The notes below the pieces were generated by a model, which was given only the letters and a program-made list of their open reading frames with translations, was not told the origin of the DNA and searched no databases. A stretch of 64,000 bases of DNA from Diplonema papillatum (Eukaryota > Euglenozoa > Diplonemea > Diplonemida > Diplonemidae). The position numbers were made by a program, and so were the translations under genes. Numbering within the stretch: the stretch's first letter is position 1; each line of letters begins with the position of its first letter. Positions 20,701 to 30,809 of this stretch are shown here, one piece after another. The stretch covers positions 1 to 64,000 of the forward strand of contig JAPJBO010000583.1 in assembly GCA_030068145.1 (NCBI GenBank), in the 5' to 3' direction.

Positions 20701-22573
20701 CGGTCATCAGCGCGTCGGCGTCGCTCCAGTCGTGCGCCGTTTGCTGGACCCTTTTCACGCTTGACGGCGAAGAGTTGTCGTCGTGCGACGGGTGGTACGG
20801 CTTGGCCAGTCAAAGCGTGGCAGCTTCCGTTGTCGAGCAAAGCGACACGTTCATCCTCAGCGTTGTCGCTTACCCGCGCAAGGACGCTTTCACTGAGGCG
20901 AACCCTGTTGTCGACTTCAAGGTGAGTGTCACCTCGTTCAACGATGCGAATATCGACGTGCTTGACGAAGGAACGCATGTGTACGCCGGGCAATGGTCCT
21001 TGGGGTCGTCAGCAGGCGGTGGTTTGGGAGCGCCGACGTTCTGGAAGAATCCGCAGTACGTTGTGAGGATCCCGAAGGCGACGGGCGCGGGGGACGGCGG
21101 GAAGGTGCCGGTGGAGGTTTTGCTGGACAGCGGCGACGCCGTGGCGATGGGCTGCGGCCGGTCCGTGAACCTCTCGCAGTCCGGGAGGGGCTGGGACCAC
21201 CCGCCGCCGCCGTGCCACGCTGTCGTCGTGTTCGCGCGCCCGGCCAGCGCAGATCCGTCCGGCACCCTCCGCGACGTGGGCGTGCGGGCCCGCCCCATCG
21301 TCGCCAGCGCCCAGTCGTCCGACTCGAGCGTATCCGCCCACTTCGACGCGCTCCCCGGGCAGCAGTACACCGTCGTCCCGTACCTCACGGGCCGCGGCGA
21401 CGCGAAGTACGCGATGCTCATCAAATCGGGGCCGCCTCCTTCTTCTCTTCCGCAGAGCGCTGCCAGTCTCTCGGCCGAGCCCGTTTCGGAGTGGTCGCAC
21501 GCGCACCACCTCGACGGCTCGTGGGATCCCGGTGCAAATCTGTCCGGTGGTGTGCACGCAGGGCTCTACGACAACCCCCAGTACGTGGTATCCATCGCGC
21601 GGGGCTCGCTGGCCTGCGTTAGCTTGGCGGCGTTCGGGCTGGGCGATTTGGTATGCTTTCTTTCCCACTGATCCTTTTCAAATCGAATCAGGAGGAACAC
21701 GAATACTACTGTCCTCCGTGACTTCTGCGGAAGAGGGCCATGCCGCTCTGCAAAAAAAACTGTACCGTGCGTGCTTGCGCGCGAGCATTATCGTACCAAC
21801 GACAACGGCTACCAACTTTTCACACAGGCCCTATTCGTCTGCAAACCTGCTGATTGCTCGCAGCTGGCGCGCTCGTCCGACGGATTCATCGACAAGATAG
21901 GTCCCGCAGCCCCCACGTCGGCGGCGGCCATGACAGCAGTCAACCAGGTGCGTTTCCCCCATATTACCGTTCAATTTTTTCTTTGATGACATCCGCGGGA
22001 AATATACCACACGCACGGCACTGAACCTTAAAGAGAAAGAAAGCCCTCGCTAGTACTTTGTTCTCTCCGCGTCTTCACAACATTAGCAAAGAGATACATG
22101 ACGCAAGAACGGTGCCGTTTAGTGCAAACGAAGCACTTGTTCTTATATCAACGCGCCCCGCACTCGCTAAAAACTTGGTCTTCATTTACACCACCGTGTG
22201 TCGTTCTCTCACTCAGGTCTTCGACCTGTTGTGTTTGTGTCTTGTCGTGTAGGGGTAGACCCGCGTGACCTCACGTCCGTTCAACACGTGGTTCGGTAGC
22301 ACACACTTGGGATCCCTTCGGCTCTTTGTCTGGCAGCTTTCATCGAGCATTTCCTTCCAAGCTGGCGCTTCTGCAAAAAGAATTGAACCTCTGCAGGTGA
22401 GCCTCAGCTTGCGCGCGTCGACACGCCGTGAGGGCGACCCGCCGAAAACGGACCAATTCGTCGTGATCTGCGCCGTCGACCCGGCGCGCGTGCAAGGCAG
22501 CTTTCGGGTGTCCGTCTTCTCGTCGGAGCCGTGCACCTTGAAGCAAGTCGGCCAACCGGAGGACAGTTGCTGA
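14799..22573 (+). CDS. Giant two-exon protein with C-terminal calpain-III-like domains
   Basis: Exon 1 is 14799-21650 and exon 2 is 22397-22573. The intron is phase 0, GTATGC...CTGCAG, giving about 2342 residues. The N-terminal 400 residues are Ala/Gly/Ser/Arg-rich and probably disordered. The middle is helical and unrecognised. The last third is beta-rich and contains calpain domain III signatures: GQWSLGSSAGGG...W-x-NPQYVV near residue 2064, and GSWDPGANLSGG...NPQYVV near 2240. Exon 2 supplies the missing final strands (TDQFVVICAVDP...GSFRVSVFSS), which is why I join it although exon 1 stays open to 21671. No calpain protease core (Cys/His/Asn) is seen, so a binding or scaffold role is likelier than proteolysis. 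GC-rich codon use; start chosen as the ATG ahead of the continuous frame. Confidence 0.75.
22175..22380 (-). repeat. Dispersed repeat family A, copy 2, inside an intron
   Basis: Reverse complement of the first about 210 bp of the copy at 48652-48950, including the CACGTGTTGAACGGACGTGA block missing from copy 1. It ends about 15 bp before the acceptor of the giant gene's intron, so the repeat supplies most of the intron's 3' half. Confidence 0.8.
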
Positions 22574-24020
22574 GTGCGCCTGAAACCCGCAGGCGGTATG
22601 CTCGTCGGTCCGTCGCTGCCAGATCCATCACCGAGGATGCCAGCTTCCATGGCCATCGTCCCGCCGCCAAGATCAACCGATACTGTTCTGGGATCCGATG
22701 AGCAATTACTCGGACACCTAACGTCGTTCATCCCGCGTCGTCCTACTTCCCGGAAGTGCCTAAAAAAATCATTGCGGCAAACCTGGTGACTAAAAATACC
22801 GACCTTCTAATCCACAAATAATGCTAAAAAGAGGCAGATTTTAGCGTCGTGCTGCTACGCCACTCTTGGATTCTTGCTGAAACGTAGGCCAGGAGAAGGA
22901 TGGGCGAGTTTCTGCGGGCACATCGGATTCGTCGGGCCACGACTGGCGACAGCGAACGGCTGCTTCGAAGTTCACGTACGCATCCTCGGCAGACGTCTTT
23001 TGTCGAATGGGAGAGTCCACCAACGGCAGCTTCTGAGGGTCTCGGAGCACTTCACGAAGCAACTCAACTCGGGTCAGATCGAGGGTGATTGGCTCGTGTG
23101 CAAAGGAGTGTTGACTGCACAGGGAAGTACGTGATGTCGCCTGCCTGGCGGGCAGGTGGAAATTGACACCTGTGCCGGTGGCGCGATATGATGCTGCGCA
23201 TCGTTGAGCATTCTGTGGCAGCCCGTCCTGGGGCCACGCGTTTCACCTTGAAAAGACAACTTGACTCGACCACCCCGAGAATGATTGGCTCGTGCCATTC
23301 GACGGAAAAACGCCCGCGCTGACAGCAAAGAAAAGTTGACGATCGCAACCGCTCTTTTGTCTGAGAGAGTAAGTTTACGAGTTTTCAGCGAAACCGTCCT
23401 TCCAGAATAATAAGTGGCTGGGCCGGAACGATTATGGGACATTTTGTGGGGTGTAGAAAGCATTGTGCCTTTTCTCGGTGTCACCAATCTCCTGGGATTT
23501 ACATTCAAGCCGGCTTTCCTGGCTTTGGGCTAAACCGATTTAGGAAAAAGGAGAAAAGAAAAAACGGATCCTCTCTCGAACTCGAAACAGTCTTACGGGA
23601 TTGTGGGTAAACACAAAATAGGACTTGCCCCAGCCTGGAACCGGCTTGTCCACTTCACTGCACTGCTCCAGAGCACCAGTACTCTTGCGTTATACTGCAC
23701 CACTGAACTAGAGCACAATGATTATCTCAACTTAACCCCTAAATTCCACCGGGCGGGGGATACCAAACAAAAAAGAGAGTACAAGCGTCGAGACGTGGCG
23801 CGGCTCGGATCTTGGCACTGTGCATGACGAGTACTATCCACAGCGCAAAAGCGGTCGGAATTGCGCTGTTCAAAGTTTGCATGCTACGGCCCACTGGGTC
23901 GGTGGAGGTTTGCAGTGCTGCAGGTGCGCATCTCACGTGTAAGCCCCCTGAAACGAGCTTATCTTTTTACCCCCCTCCCCGTATGTCACAATGAGGGCGG
24001 GGCCCCTGAGTTTTAACTGA
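22574..24020. other. Intergenic stretch, no gene recognised
   Basis: Holds the 3' UTR of the giant gene and unassigned sequence. Frames at 22841-23134 (both strands) and 23064-23508 (minus) show no family features or codon bias like the neighbouring genes. Confidence 0.5.
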
Positions 24021-24024
24021 TTGC

Positions 24025-24262
24025 TCAGGCACGGTTGTAGGGGCCTCCTCCCCGTTACGGATTCGCCTGTGCTCCAGTAGCACGGGTGGTCCTGCTGTGA
24101 CGAGCTACGAAGACAAACCAGATTCACACCGCAGTCCTGTCTGCAGACACTCAGGTTCCGCGCTGATGATGGTCCGCCTTATGTGTCCGTGGCTTAAAGG
24201 ACCGAAACACGGCGCAGACGGGACCAGTTCGGTGTTGAGCACATACCCATTCCAAGCATGTT
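24025..24262 (+). repeat. Dispersed repeat family D, copy 1
   Basis: Matches 53948-54170 in order and orientation: GTTGTAGGGGCCTC, GCTGTGACGAGC, CACTCAGGTTCC, TTAAAG-ACCGAA, GGTGTTGA-CACATACCCA. Non-coding. Confidence 0.7.
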
Positions 24263-24476
24263 CTTTCCCCGTATTCTTCTGCTTTCTTTTTTTTTCTTTC
24301 TCTTTCGTCCTCGTAGAGAAATGTTCTGGTAAGGTAGCATTGACAGTGGTTCTCGTTCCTACACTTCAACGTGGATCCTACGCTGGCGTCTCGAGCTTTG
24401 TCACGTGCTTTCCTGCGACGTACGAGGCCATGCCTCACAACATTGCACGCTGGAGCAAGAGTTTGCGCAAAAGGGA

Positions 24477-24552
24477 GAAAATGGAAAGAAAAAGGAGAGC
24501 TGCGCCCCGATTCGAACACCGCGAAGCAACGGATACTGGAGAACGGGGTTCG
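24477..24552 (+). pseudogene. 5'-end echo of the fatty-acid-hydroxylase gene, copy 1
   Basis: AAAATGGAAAG...GCGCCCCGAT...GGATACTGGAGAACGGGG matches the first 100 bp of the gene at 27060 (start codon, then codons around ILENG), with an internal deletion and many substitutions. Confidence 0.65.
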
Positions 24553-24574
24553 TTACAACTCTCGCCCGACAGAT

Positions 24575-24815
24575 TATTCCAGGAGGGAAGGTACGTGCTG
24601 GAGAATCCGGTGAGAATACCTGAGAAATGGGGATCGCAGTATGTTCGCTCCGGATGTGCAGGTCAGAACCGGGTGAAGCTTTGCACCCATATAGCAGGCT
24701 TTCCCTGGTACACTCGTGCTCGCAATGAGGGGTGTCGTTGCTCACCTGCCAGAACCGTCCTGAAGTGGGCGTCGGCCAGATGCAGATGCTGCCCCATACG
24801 AAACAGAAATTGCTG
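24575..24815 (+). repeat. Repeat family G, copy 1
   Basis: Directly repeated at 26535-26785 with interruptions; the best block is CTCGTGCTCGCAATGAGGGG and the following 65 bp. Together with the hydroxylase echoes it suggests serial duplication of the whole segment. Confidence 0.7.
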
Positions 24816-26024
24816 CTCAACGTACGATCGATAAAGGCGGTGGCCACGGCACTGTCCTTTATTGGACTGCCCAGCCTGCCGGGCCTGGAACCCAGACCCC
24901 GACACCGGATGCCCGCTACAGGAGGAATCGTCCAGGAACAGTTGAAGGGGAACGGAGCCTACGACAATGGGCCCGTGTACAACGACGAACGACGCGCGAG
25001 GGCAGGCCGGTGGACCGCCCCCCAGAGACCTGCCGCAAACCCGGACCCCGTCCATTTTCTGGGCGCGGTGGTCGTCAAGAGGAACGCGACGAAGTGCGTC
25101 GCGCACTACAAGGGGAAGTGTGAGGTCTGCCGCCGCCTCGGAGACAAACAGGGGCCCACCGTGCAGGCGTGCTGTCGGCACCACCACGCCGCCGACGACG
25201 GGCTACCCATCGCGATCTGCGACCGACACCGAATGTCCAGGTGCGCGGTCTACAACATGCCGAAGACGTGCTGTGCCGCAGGGCACCACGGGTGCCGCGA
25301 ACACAACCGCGGCCCGTGCGAAGGGTGCCGCCAGCTGCCGACGCTCGCAGAGCGACGACCCGCCGCGTGCTGCGGCAAAGGGCACCACAGTGCCGACGAA
25401 CCGAAGCCCGCCGCATCACCCAACGCGAACACGCCGGCGCCCGCGGCCACGCCGCGCTCGCCTGCGGCTGAGCAACTGTCCGAGTCGCCCAGGAAGGGGC
25501 GGAAGCGTATCCTGCAGGAGACCCCGCGACCGACCACCCACCGGGGGCCGAAGCGCCCGGCCAAGAAAGCAGCGACGCGGCAACGCACGCGAACGGCGCG
25601 GTGCCTCACCAGCTCACCAACCTCCCCGCCTTCATCACCGTCATCATCACCGTCGCCCAAGACGTCATCAACGGGGAACATCATCCCCATACAAACAACC
25701 CTTCCGCGCACGCCAACCGGCGAGCCCAAAGACGCGCCTCCCAGAAGGAGGCGGAAGCGACCCCTGCAGGAGTCCTCGAAGCTCGCATCCCCGACAGGGA
25801 AGCCACGAAGATCGAAGCGATCGCGGCAGGCCGTGAACAACTCTACGCTCGATCACGAAATGGAATGCCTAACTTCTTCCCCGTCGTCGACCCGGAAACA
25901 GCCAAACCGGCCCGGAAAGTCCGCACCGCGAAAGCGAGCGGGAATTGAACTTGACTTGGAAATGGCTAGTTTGACCACATCCTCATCATCGTTGACTCTC
26001 CCGACGGACGACGTCATAAAGTAA
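24732..26024 (+). CDS. Cys/His-finger protein with basic Ser-rich tail
   Basis: A 430-residue open frame. Residues about 115-230 hold three finger modules: C-x2-H-x4-C-x2-C...CC-x-HHH, then CDRHR...CC...HH, then C-x2-H-x4-C-x2-C...CC-x3-HH. These match the tail of the LINE polyprotein (about 4228-4460). The C-terminal half is rich in Lys, Arg, Ser and Pro, with three loose repeats of a basic run (KRILQE, KRPLQE, RKRAGIE) followed by a Leu-Thr-Ser patch (CLTSSPTS, CLTSSPSS, SLTTSSSS). No RT or RNase H is attached. It could be the 3' remnant of a related LINE, or a host gene sharing the finger. The first about 40 codons lie in repeat family G, so the true start may be a later ATG. Confidence 0.55.
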   Translation: MSLLTCQNRPEVGVGQMQMLPHTKQKLLLNVRSIKAVATALSFIGLPSLPGLEPRPRHRMPATGGIVQEQLKGNGAYDNGPVYNDERRARAGRWTAPQRPAANPDPVHFLGAVVVKRNATKCVAHYKGKCEVCRRLGDKQGPTVQACCRHHHAADDGLPIAICDRHRMSRCAVYNMPKTCCAAGHHGCREHNRGPCEGCRQLPTLAERRPAACCGKGHHSADEPKPAASPNANTPAPAATPRSPAAEQLSESPRKGRKRILQETPRPTTHRGPKRPAKKAATRQRTRTARCLTSSPTSPPSSPSSSPSPKTSSTGNIIPIQTTLPRTPTGEPKDAPPRRRRKRPLQESSKLASPTGKPRRSKRSRQAVNNSTLDHEMECLTSSPSSTRKQPNRPGKSAPRKRAGIELDLEMASLTTSSSSLTLPTDDVIK

Positions 26025-26072
26025 CGCTAGCCCGTGAACAGTGCTCGCCTGCCTTGATGGCACTTGCACCTT

Positions 26073-26191
26073 AAAGAACTCACTGCTCAACGTGTAGGAC
26101 GTGGGGGGCCCAACAGTGCATGCTAATCCATGTGGTTCATGTACTTAAAAGAACTCAATGCTCAACGTGTAGGACGTGGGGGGCCCAGGAC
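26073..26191 (+). repeat. Two-unit tandem repeat (about 74 bp) including a 42-bp element
   Basis: TTAAAGAACTCACTGCTCAA and the next 25 bp are repeated 74 bp later as TTAAAAGAACTCAATGCTCA and onward, with the rest of a 42-bp mobile unit (26117-26158) in between. Confidence 0.75.
26117..26158 (-). mobile_element. 42-bp mobile unit, copy 3 (reverse orientation)
   Basis: The exact reverse complement of 46102-46143. GAGCA lies next to its TTGAG end, as in the other two copies. Here the flanking duplication is longer and separated by 4 bp, so it may reflect later tandem duplication. Confidence 0.75.
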
Positions 26192-26430
26192 CACTTGCAC
26201 AACGCAGTGGACCTGGTGTCGGTCACACACGCCAAAAACGAAGTTACACGGATGCGCAACCACATGTGACAGTAAACAGTAAAGTAAAAGCGACACAAAG
26301 TACGTAAAGGAATGAAAACACACTGCCCAGACCCTGCTCTAACAGCACAAAAGGAAACCCCCCCCTTCCCCCTCGCCTCACAAGTCAAACGGAGACTTCA
26401 AAAAACCGACCGCTTACTACAAGAAACAGT
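26192..26430. other. Short stretch with nothing recognised
   Basis: No coding or repeat signal beyond a C run near 26355. Confidence 0.4.
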
Positions 26431-26520
26431 CTAGAATTGCACTTCAATCCGAAACTCGTGAACACGCAGCTTGACTTTACCCGGATGGTGTTGCTTTCTT
26501 GGATTCCAGGCACCTCAGGA
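26430..26520 (+). pseudogene. 5'-end echo of the fatty-acid-hydroxylase gene, copy 2
   Basis: CAGCTTGACTTTACCCGGAT then GTGTTGCTTTCTTGGATTCC corresponds to the gene's CAGCTCGGCTTCACCCGGAA and GTGCTGCTTCCCTGGATACT (codons for QLGFTRNVLLPWI). The same block recurs at 26790-26862. Confidence 0.75.
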
Positions 26521-26534
26521 TGATGATAGATACT

Positions 26535-26785
26535 TTATTACAAGAGGGAAGGTACGTCCCATGAAAATATCTGATAAATGGGGGGATGGTCACAGTGGTT
26601 ACTACCATATTCGCTCAGGACGTGCAAGTCAGAACCGGTGAAGCCATGAACCAGGCTTTCCCCGGTGCACACTCGTGCTCGCAATGAGGGGTGTCGTTGC
26701 TCACCTGCCAGATCCGTCCTAAAGCGGGCGTCGGCCAGATGCAGCTGCCGCCCCAGACGAAACAGAAAGAAGCAGAAATTGCACT
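26535..26785 (+). repeat. Repeat family G, copy 2
   Basis: Direct copy of 24575-24815 with insertions and deletions. It lies between hydroxylase echo copies 2 and 3. Confidence 0.7.
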
Positions 26786-26862
26786 TCAATCCGGAACCCG
26801 TGAACACGCAGCTTGACTTTACCCGGATGGTGTTGCTTTCTTGGATTCCAGAAACCCCAGGA
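26775..26862 (+). pseudogene. 5'-end echo of the fatty-acid-hydroxylase gene, copy 3
   Basis: Nearly identical to 26430-26520 over about 90 bp (AATTGCACTTCAATCCG onward) and related to the true gene's first exon at about 27070-27160. Confidence 0.75.
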
Positions 26863-27059
26863 TGATGATCTGCCGACACGGAATTTTCACTAAGGACCAC
26901 TGCGAGCTGGCATGCTCGCAGGGTCCTTGACGTTTTCGTGCAGAGCTTCTATTCCCAAACGACCTCTGCATCATCATCGCCCATCTTGCGTAAGCAACCT
27001 CCTACAGGATAGCACCCGCCCACCAACCAAAAAAGCAAAAGTTCGCTCAACACAAAAAA

Positions 27060-27992
27060 ATGGAAGGAACCGGAGAAATGCGCCCCGATCTGAAAATCCC
27101 CGCGAGCAAGCAGCTCGGCTTCACCCGGAACGTGCTGCTTCCCTGGATACTGGAGAACGGGGCCGTCGTCGGCCTGACACTGGCGGCACGAAGGGTTACG
27201 GGGGGGATCTCGCAGGACGATTTTGTAGGGCACCTGCGAGACGGTATGATCTCTAGCTTGATCATGGTAGTCCTTGCCATGCACGTTCAGGACTTCTTCA
27301 TCAGCTACATCTACGCTGACGTCCCCAGCTTCGCAGCTGCACCGGACTCACACCAGTTGGACCCGAAGAAGACGTTGCTCGGCTACTTCAGGACGATGCT
27401 GCCCTCTCAGATGGTGTCGTCGATCTGCGTGTTCCTTCTTGCCCAAGCCGTTCCGCCGCAGGAATACGCCGCGAAATCAGCGGCCACATTCGACCTGGGG
27501 GACATCCCGTTCTTCCTGGCGAAGCTGCTCATCATGAGGGTCGTGGCCGACGTCACCTTCTACTACTTCCACCGTCTGGAGCACACGAGCTGGCTCTACT
27601 GGATGCACAAGCAGCACCACGTGCACAAAACGTGTCACGTCGTCGGCTCGAACTTCAACTTCCATTTCCTCGACTTGTTCTTGGAAGGTTTCCTGCCCAT
27701 TTTCATGGGGCTTGTCGTCTTGCAGGTGCTCGGCATCCCGACCGCGCCGATAGAAGAGGACCTCCTCGTCACGTACCTGGTTTACTTCTCCTCCGGAACC
27801 CACGCGGGAAAGGCGGTTCCGACCGTCAACTGGTTTCCGCCTTTGTCGTTCATCACGCGGCCCCTGGGCATCGACGACGCGACCGTGCTGTTCCACGACA
27901 ACCACCACCTGGTCAACAACTGCAACTACGGCAACAGCCAATGGGTTGACATGCTCCACGGTACGCGCAACGTGAAACCGTACGCCCGCTAG
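27060..27992 (+). CDS. Fatty-acid hydroxylase superfamily membrane enzyme (sterol desaturase/C4-methyl oxidase type)
   Basis: 310 residues, single exon. The three histidine boxes of the di-iron membrane hydroxylases are present: HRLEH (about 170), HKQHHVHK (about 184) and HDNHH (about 280), with an extra His in SSGTHAGK. Several hydrophobic stretches (about 60-80, 115-135, 205-230) anchor it in a membrane, presumably the ER. The substrate (sterol, fatty acid or sphingoid) cannot be told by eye. The ATG has a purine-rich AAAAAAATGG context and the length fits the family. Three degraded copies of its first exon lie upstream. Confidence 0.85.
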   Translation: MEGTGEMRPDLKIPASKQLGFTRNVLLPWILENGAVVGLTLAARRVTGGISQDDFVGHLRDGMISSLIMVVLAMHVQDFFISYIYADVPSFAAAPDSHQLDPKKTLLGYFRTMLPSQMVSSICVFLLAQAVPPQEYAAKSAATFDLGDIPFFLAKLLIMRVVADVTFYYFHRLEHTSWLYWMHKQHHVHKTCHVVGSNFNFHFLDLFLEGFLPIFMGLVVLQVLGIPTAPIEEDLLVTYLVYFSSGTHAGKAVPTVNWFPPLSFITRPLGIDDATVLFHDNHHLVNNCNYGNSQWVDMLHGTRNVKPYAR

Positions 27993-30800
27993 GCGCAAAA
28001 TGGTCGGAGGATCCGTCCGGTGCTACATCCTCGACGGCTAGACGGGGGCAACGGCATCGACGACGCATGGAGTCCTTCCTTTTGTTGATGGCCGTGCTCA
28101 CGCCCGGCGCTGGACTCGGGGTTGCCCGTGTTTTCGTCGCGCGGGCGAACAGCACGTTTCCTCCCTTCGAGATTTTGCATCCGGCGGCCTCCTCGAGTAT
28201 TTCCTACGGTGCAAGGCTGGCAGTGTCCAACAAAGGGGCGCTCTTTCGTAAAATACAGGCTGCGGGGTCGTAAAATGCTTGCGGAACCTCTGGCGACCCG
28301 TTTGCTCACCCAAAGCGCCGTTCCACATGGCCGCATGCGCCGACCCCTAGCCTGCACGCGCTGGCTGTCGATGCTCATCCAAAGTGCAAAGCACTGGCGA
28401 CGCATCACGTTCATTTGAAACTGCTCGAACGAGCTTGCACTCTAAACATCATTCTAATCCACAAAAAAACGCTAAAAAGGCACCGGCTCTTCGAAAACGC
28501 GAAAGAGTCTGGTTCGTTCGACGGGAGAAACTAAAGACTTCCTTCTCGAGCCGCTTCAAATTGAGTTGCTTGCAACCGTCAAGCAGCAGAATGTCGCGCG
28601 GTTCTTTCTCGACGACGAATGCGTAAAGAAAATGAAACAAAAAAAAAATGCACGAGATCAAGTCTAGCTCGAAGACACGATACCACAAAACATTTCTTTT
28701 GGGAACCCCACCGATCACCACAAGCACGCACTAAGCTGAACTTCACAAGCATACAAAAGGTCGAAAGACACCAATCTGTACGTCCATTCGGGATCCTCGG
28801 AAACACGAAAAGAAGGACGTTTGACGAATTTTGTCGGCGACGCAAAGAAACAACACAAGCAACAATTAAGTATAACTGCCACTACCACAGCGAGCACAGC
28901 ATACTAGTATACGATACGTAACCCTACGGACGGGGGATTCTGCTGTTGTACAGCCTGCTGTTGACTACTGTAATTGAATCAGCCGTCTCACTTTAGCAAG
29001 CGTCGACACATGTGACCAAGTGCTGCACAGTTACGTTGACTTCAGGTGAACGTGAAAGATTCCCAGTGGGGCACATGCGAGCTGGCTAAAGGGTTGGATA
29101 CCGCTATTCAAGAAAAGGTTGCCAACAACGAACAAGGAACATTTCCGGAGTTAGGGCTTGCACTGATAAGCGAAGTAACGGACAATCAGCATCAACTGAC
29201 CAACGGTAATGAAAACGGCGAGGCAAAAAGTTTCTTGTTCTTCGCGTGTACAGGGTATACCGCTCACTCGGGGGGTTTTCCTGTATTAGCACTTTTTCGT
29301 TGGCTTCGTTTTGCTTTCTCATGCGCAACCGTTGTTCCGGAAATTTTCCGATCAGTGCAAACAGGGTTTCCTACGAGACATGCCTACCGGCATTCGTGCC
29401 GTACGGCGGTTTTCAAATGCCGTTAGTTGGACACCAAGTCTCTCGGTCTCAAGACCGGGTAGAAAGAAGAAGAAGAAGAAAATGTCCGCTTGGTCCAGGA
29501 ACGTGACGGTCAACCACAGCTTGCAAAGCTTGGGTCGGAGGCAGCACAGCGCCACAACCCCGTCCGCTCTGCCCTGCGGCTGACCGTCTTGACGAGCTTG
29601 TGTTCAGCGCAAGCGCCAACGTGCGCCACGCCTTGATGCTTTAGTTTGGGAAATCGGTAGCCACTTGACCCGTAGGCCCGTGGCTCTGCAGTACCGCGGA
29701 ACACGTGAAGCTTGGCTCTCGTGTAGCAAGCTTCCCCTGGTCCCAAGACCGGGTAGAAGAAAAAAGTGTACGCGAGCGGGTCTGCTATCAAGAGCCCGGC
29801 CGAAAGGCAGCAGAGTGGGCATCCTGGGCTCAAGCACGAGTTAAAGTCTAGCCCGCACAAAACAAACAAAATGTCGAAAGACACCAATCTGTACGTCCCA
29901 CGGGATCGTCGGGAACACGAATCTTGGTTTTTTTCGTAAGTGCGCACAAACAAAGGAAGCGCCAGATCCGTTTTTTGCAAAATAGACGCCGTGGAGGGTT
30001 GAGGGTCGACGTAGACGCCAGGCCTCCACGAGGGACTGAAGACAGATGACTCCCAGGATACTTCAACGAAACACACACTCGTATTTTACCATAATCTTTC
30101 CCAGGGAAGGCCGTGCTTACACATTCCGGTCCAGATGAAACATTGGAGTCATTTTAGCACCTCGTAAATTGAACAGTGATGCACCAGACCAACGATGCAC
30201 ACAGGCTGGCGAACGTTAACTCGAGGATCAACCCCCTGGCACCCCCGGATTTACGGTAATCCCCCGTTCCCCCTGCTTCCCTTTCCCACCAGCGTTTTTC
30301 TATTTTCCGAGTCTCAGAGATTCAGCTCTCACATTTAGCGAGCTATCCCGCTTCTCTGGGGTAGCCATAGTCGTATCCTGTCCACGACATTTCTGTCATT
30401 TTCTTTTGGGAAAAGTGCCTCAGGGGACTAGGTTTGGCCATTTCTGCCGATTTTTCCAGATTTTGGCCAAGTTTGCCAAATTTGCCACCTCCAGGATTTG
30501 GGCTAGTGCGGTCAACGAAAACTCTAGTTTCCCTTTCTACTTTCTCCTACTCTCGCGGTGTACGGTTTTTTTTGGTTTGTCTCATAATCACTGTCACGGG
30601 GTTTCCGCGTTCGCCATACTTTTGGTGTTTTTCATGGCGAATTCCAGAATCAGGCCCAAAAACAAAAAACAAAAGTCGCTGGTGTAAGTTCTAACACACC
30701 AGAATCAATGCCTGACCTTTCTACCTCCGATTTTTGCATCACGTGAAGACGAAGCAGCAGACGGAACCAGAAAACGCAGCAGGAGGATGCATTATTTTTG
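27993..30800. other. Intergenic, repeat scraps only
   Basis: No gene recognised. Contains family E words (CACCAATCTGTACGTCC at about 28768 and 29884, again in altered form at about 50278) and a family F copy (about 29240-29345; reversed copy at 48510-48640). A phrase AAGACCGGGTAGAA is duplicated at about 29452 and 29747. Frames at 29510-30076 (minus) and 30406-30694 (plus) show no family features. Confidence 0.5.
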
Positions 30801-30809
30801 TCGTATAAG

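Noticed and set aside
21692-21986. Extra exon inside the intron of the giant gene
   Set aside because: The GT-AG join to it runs into a stop within ten codons, while the join to 22397 completes the domain.
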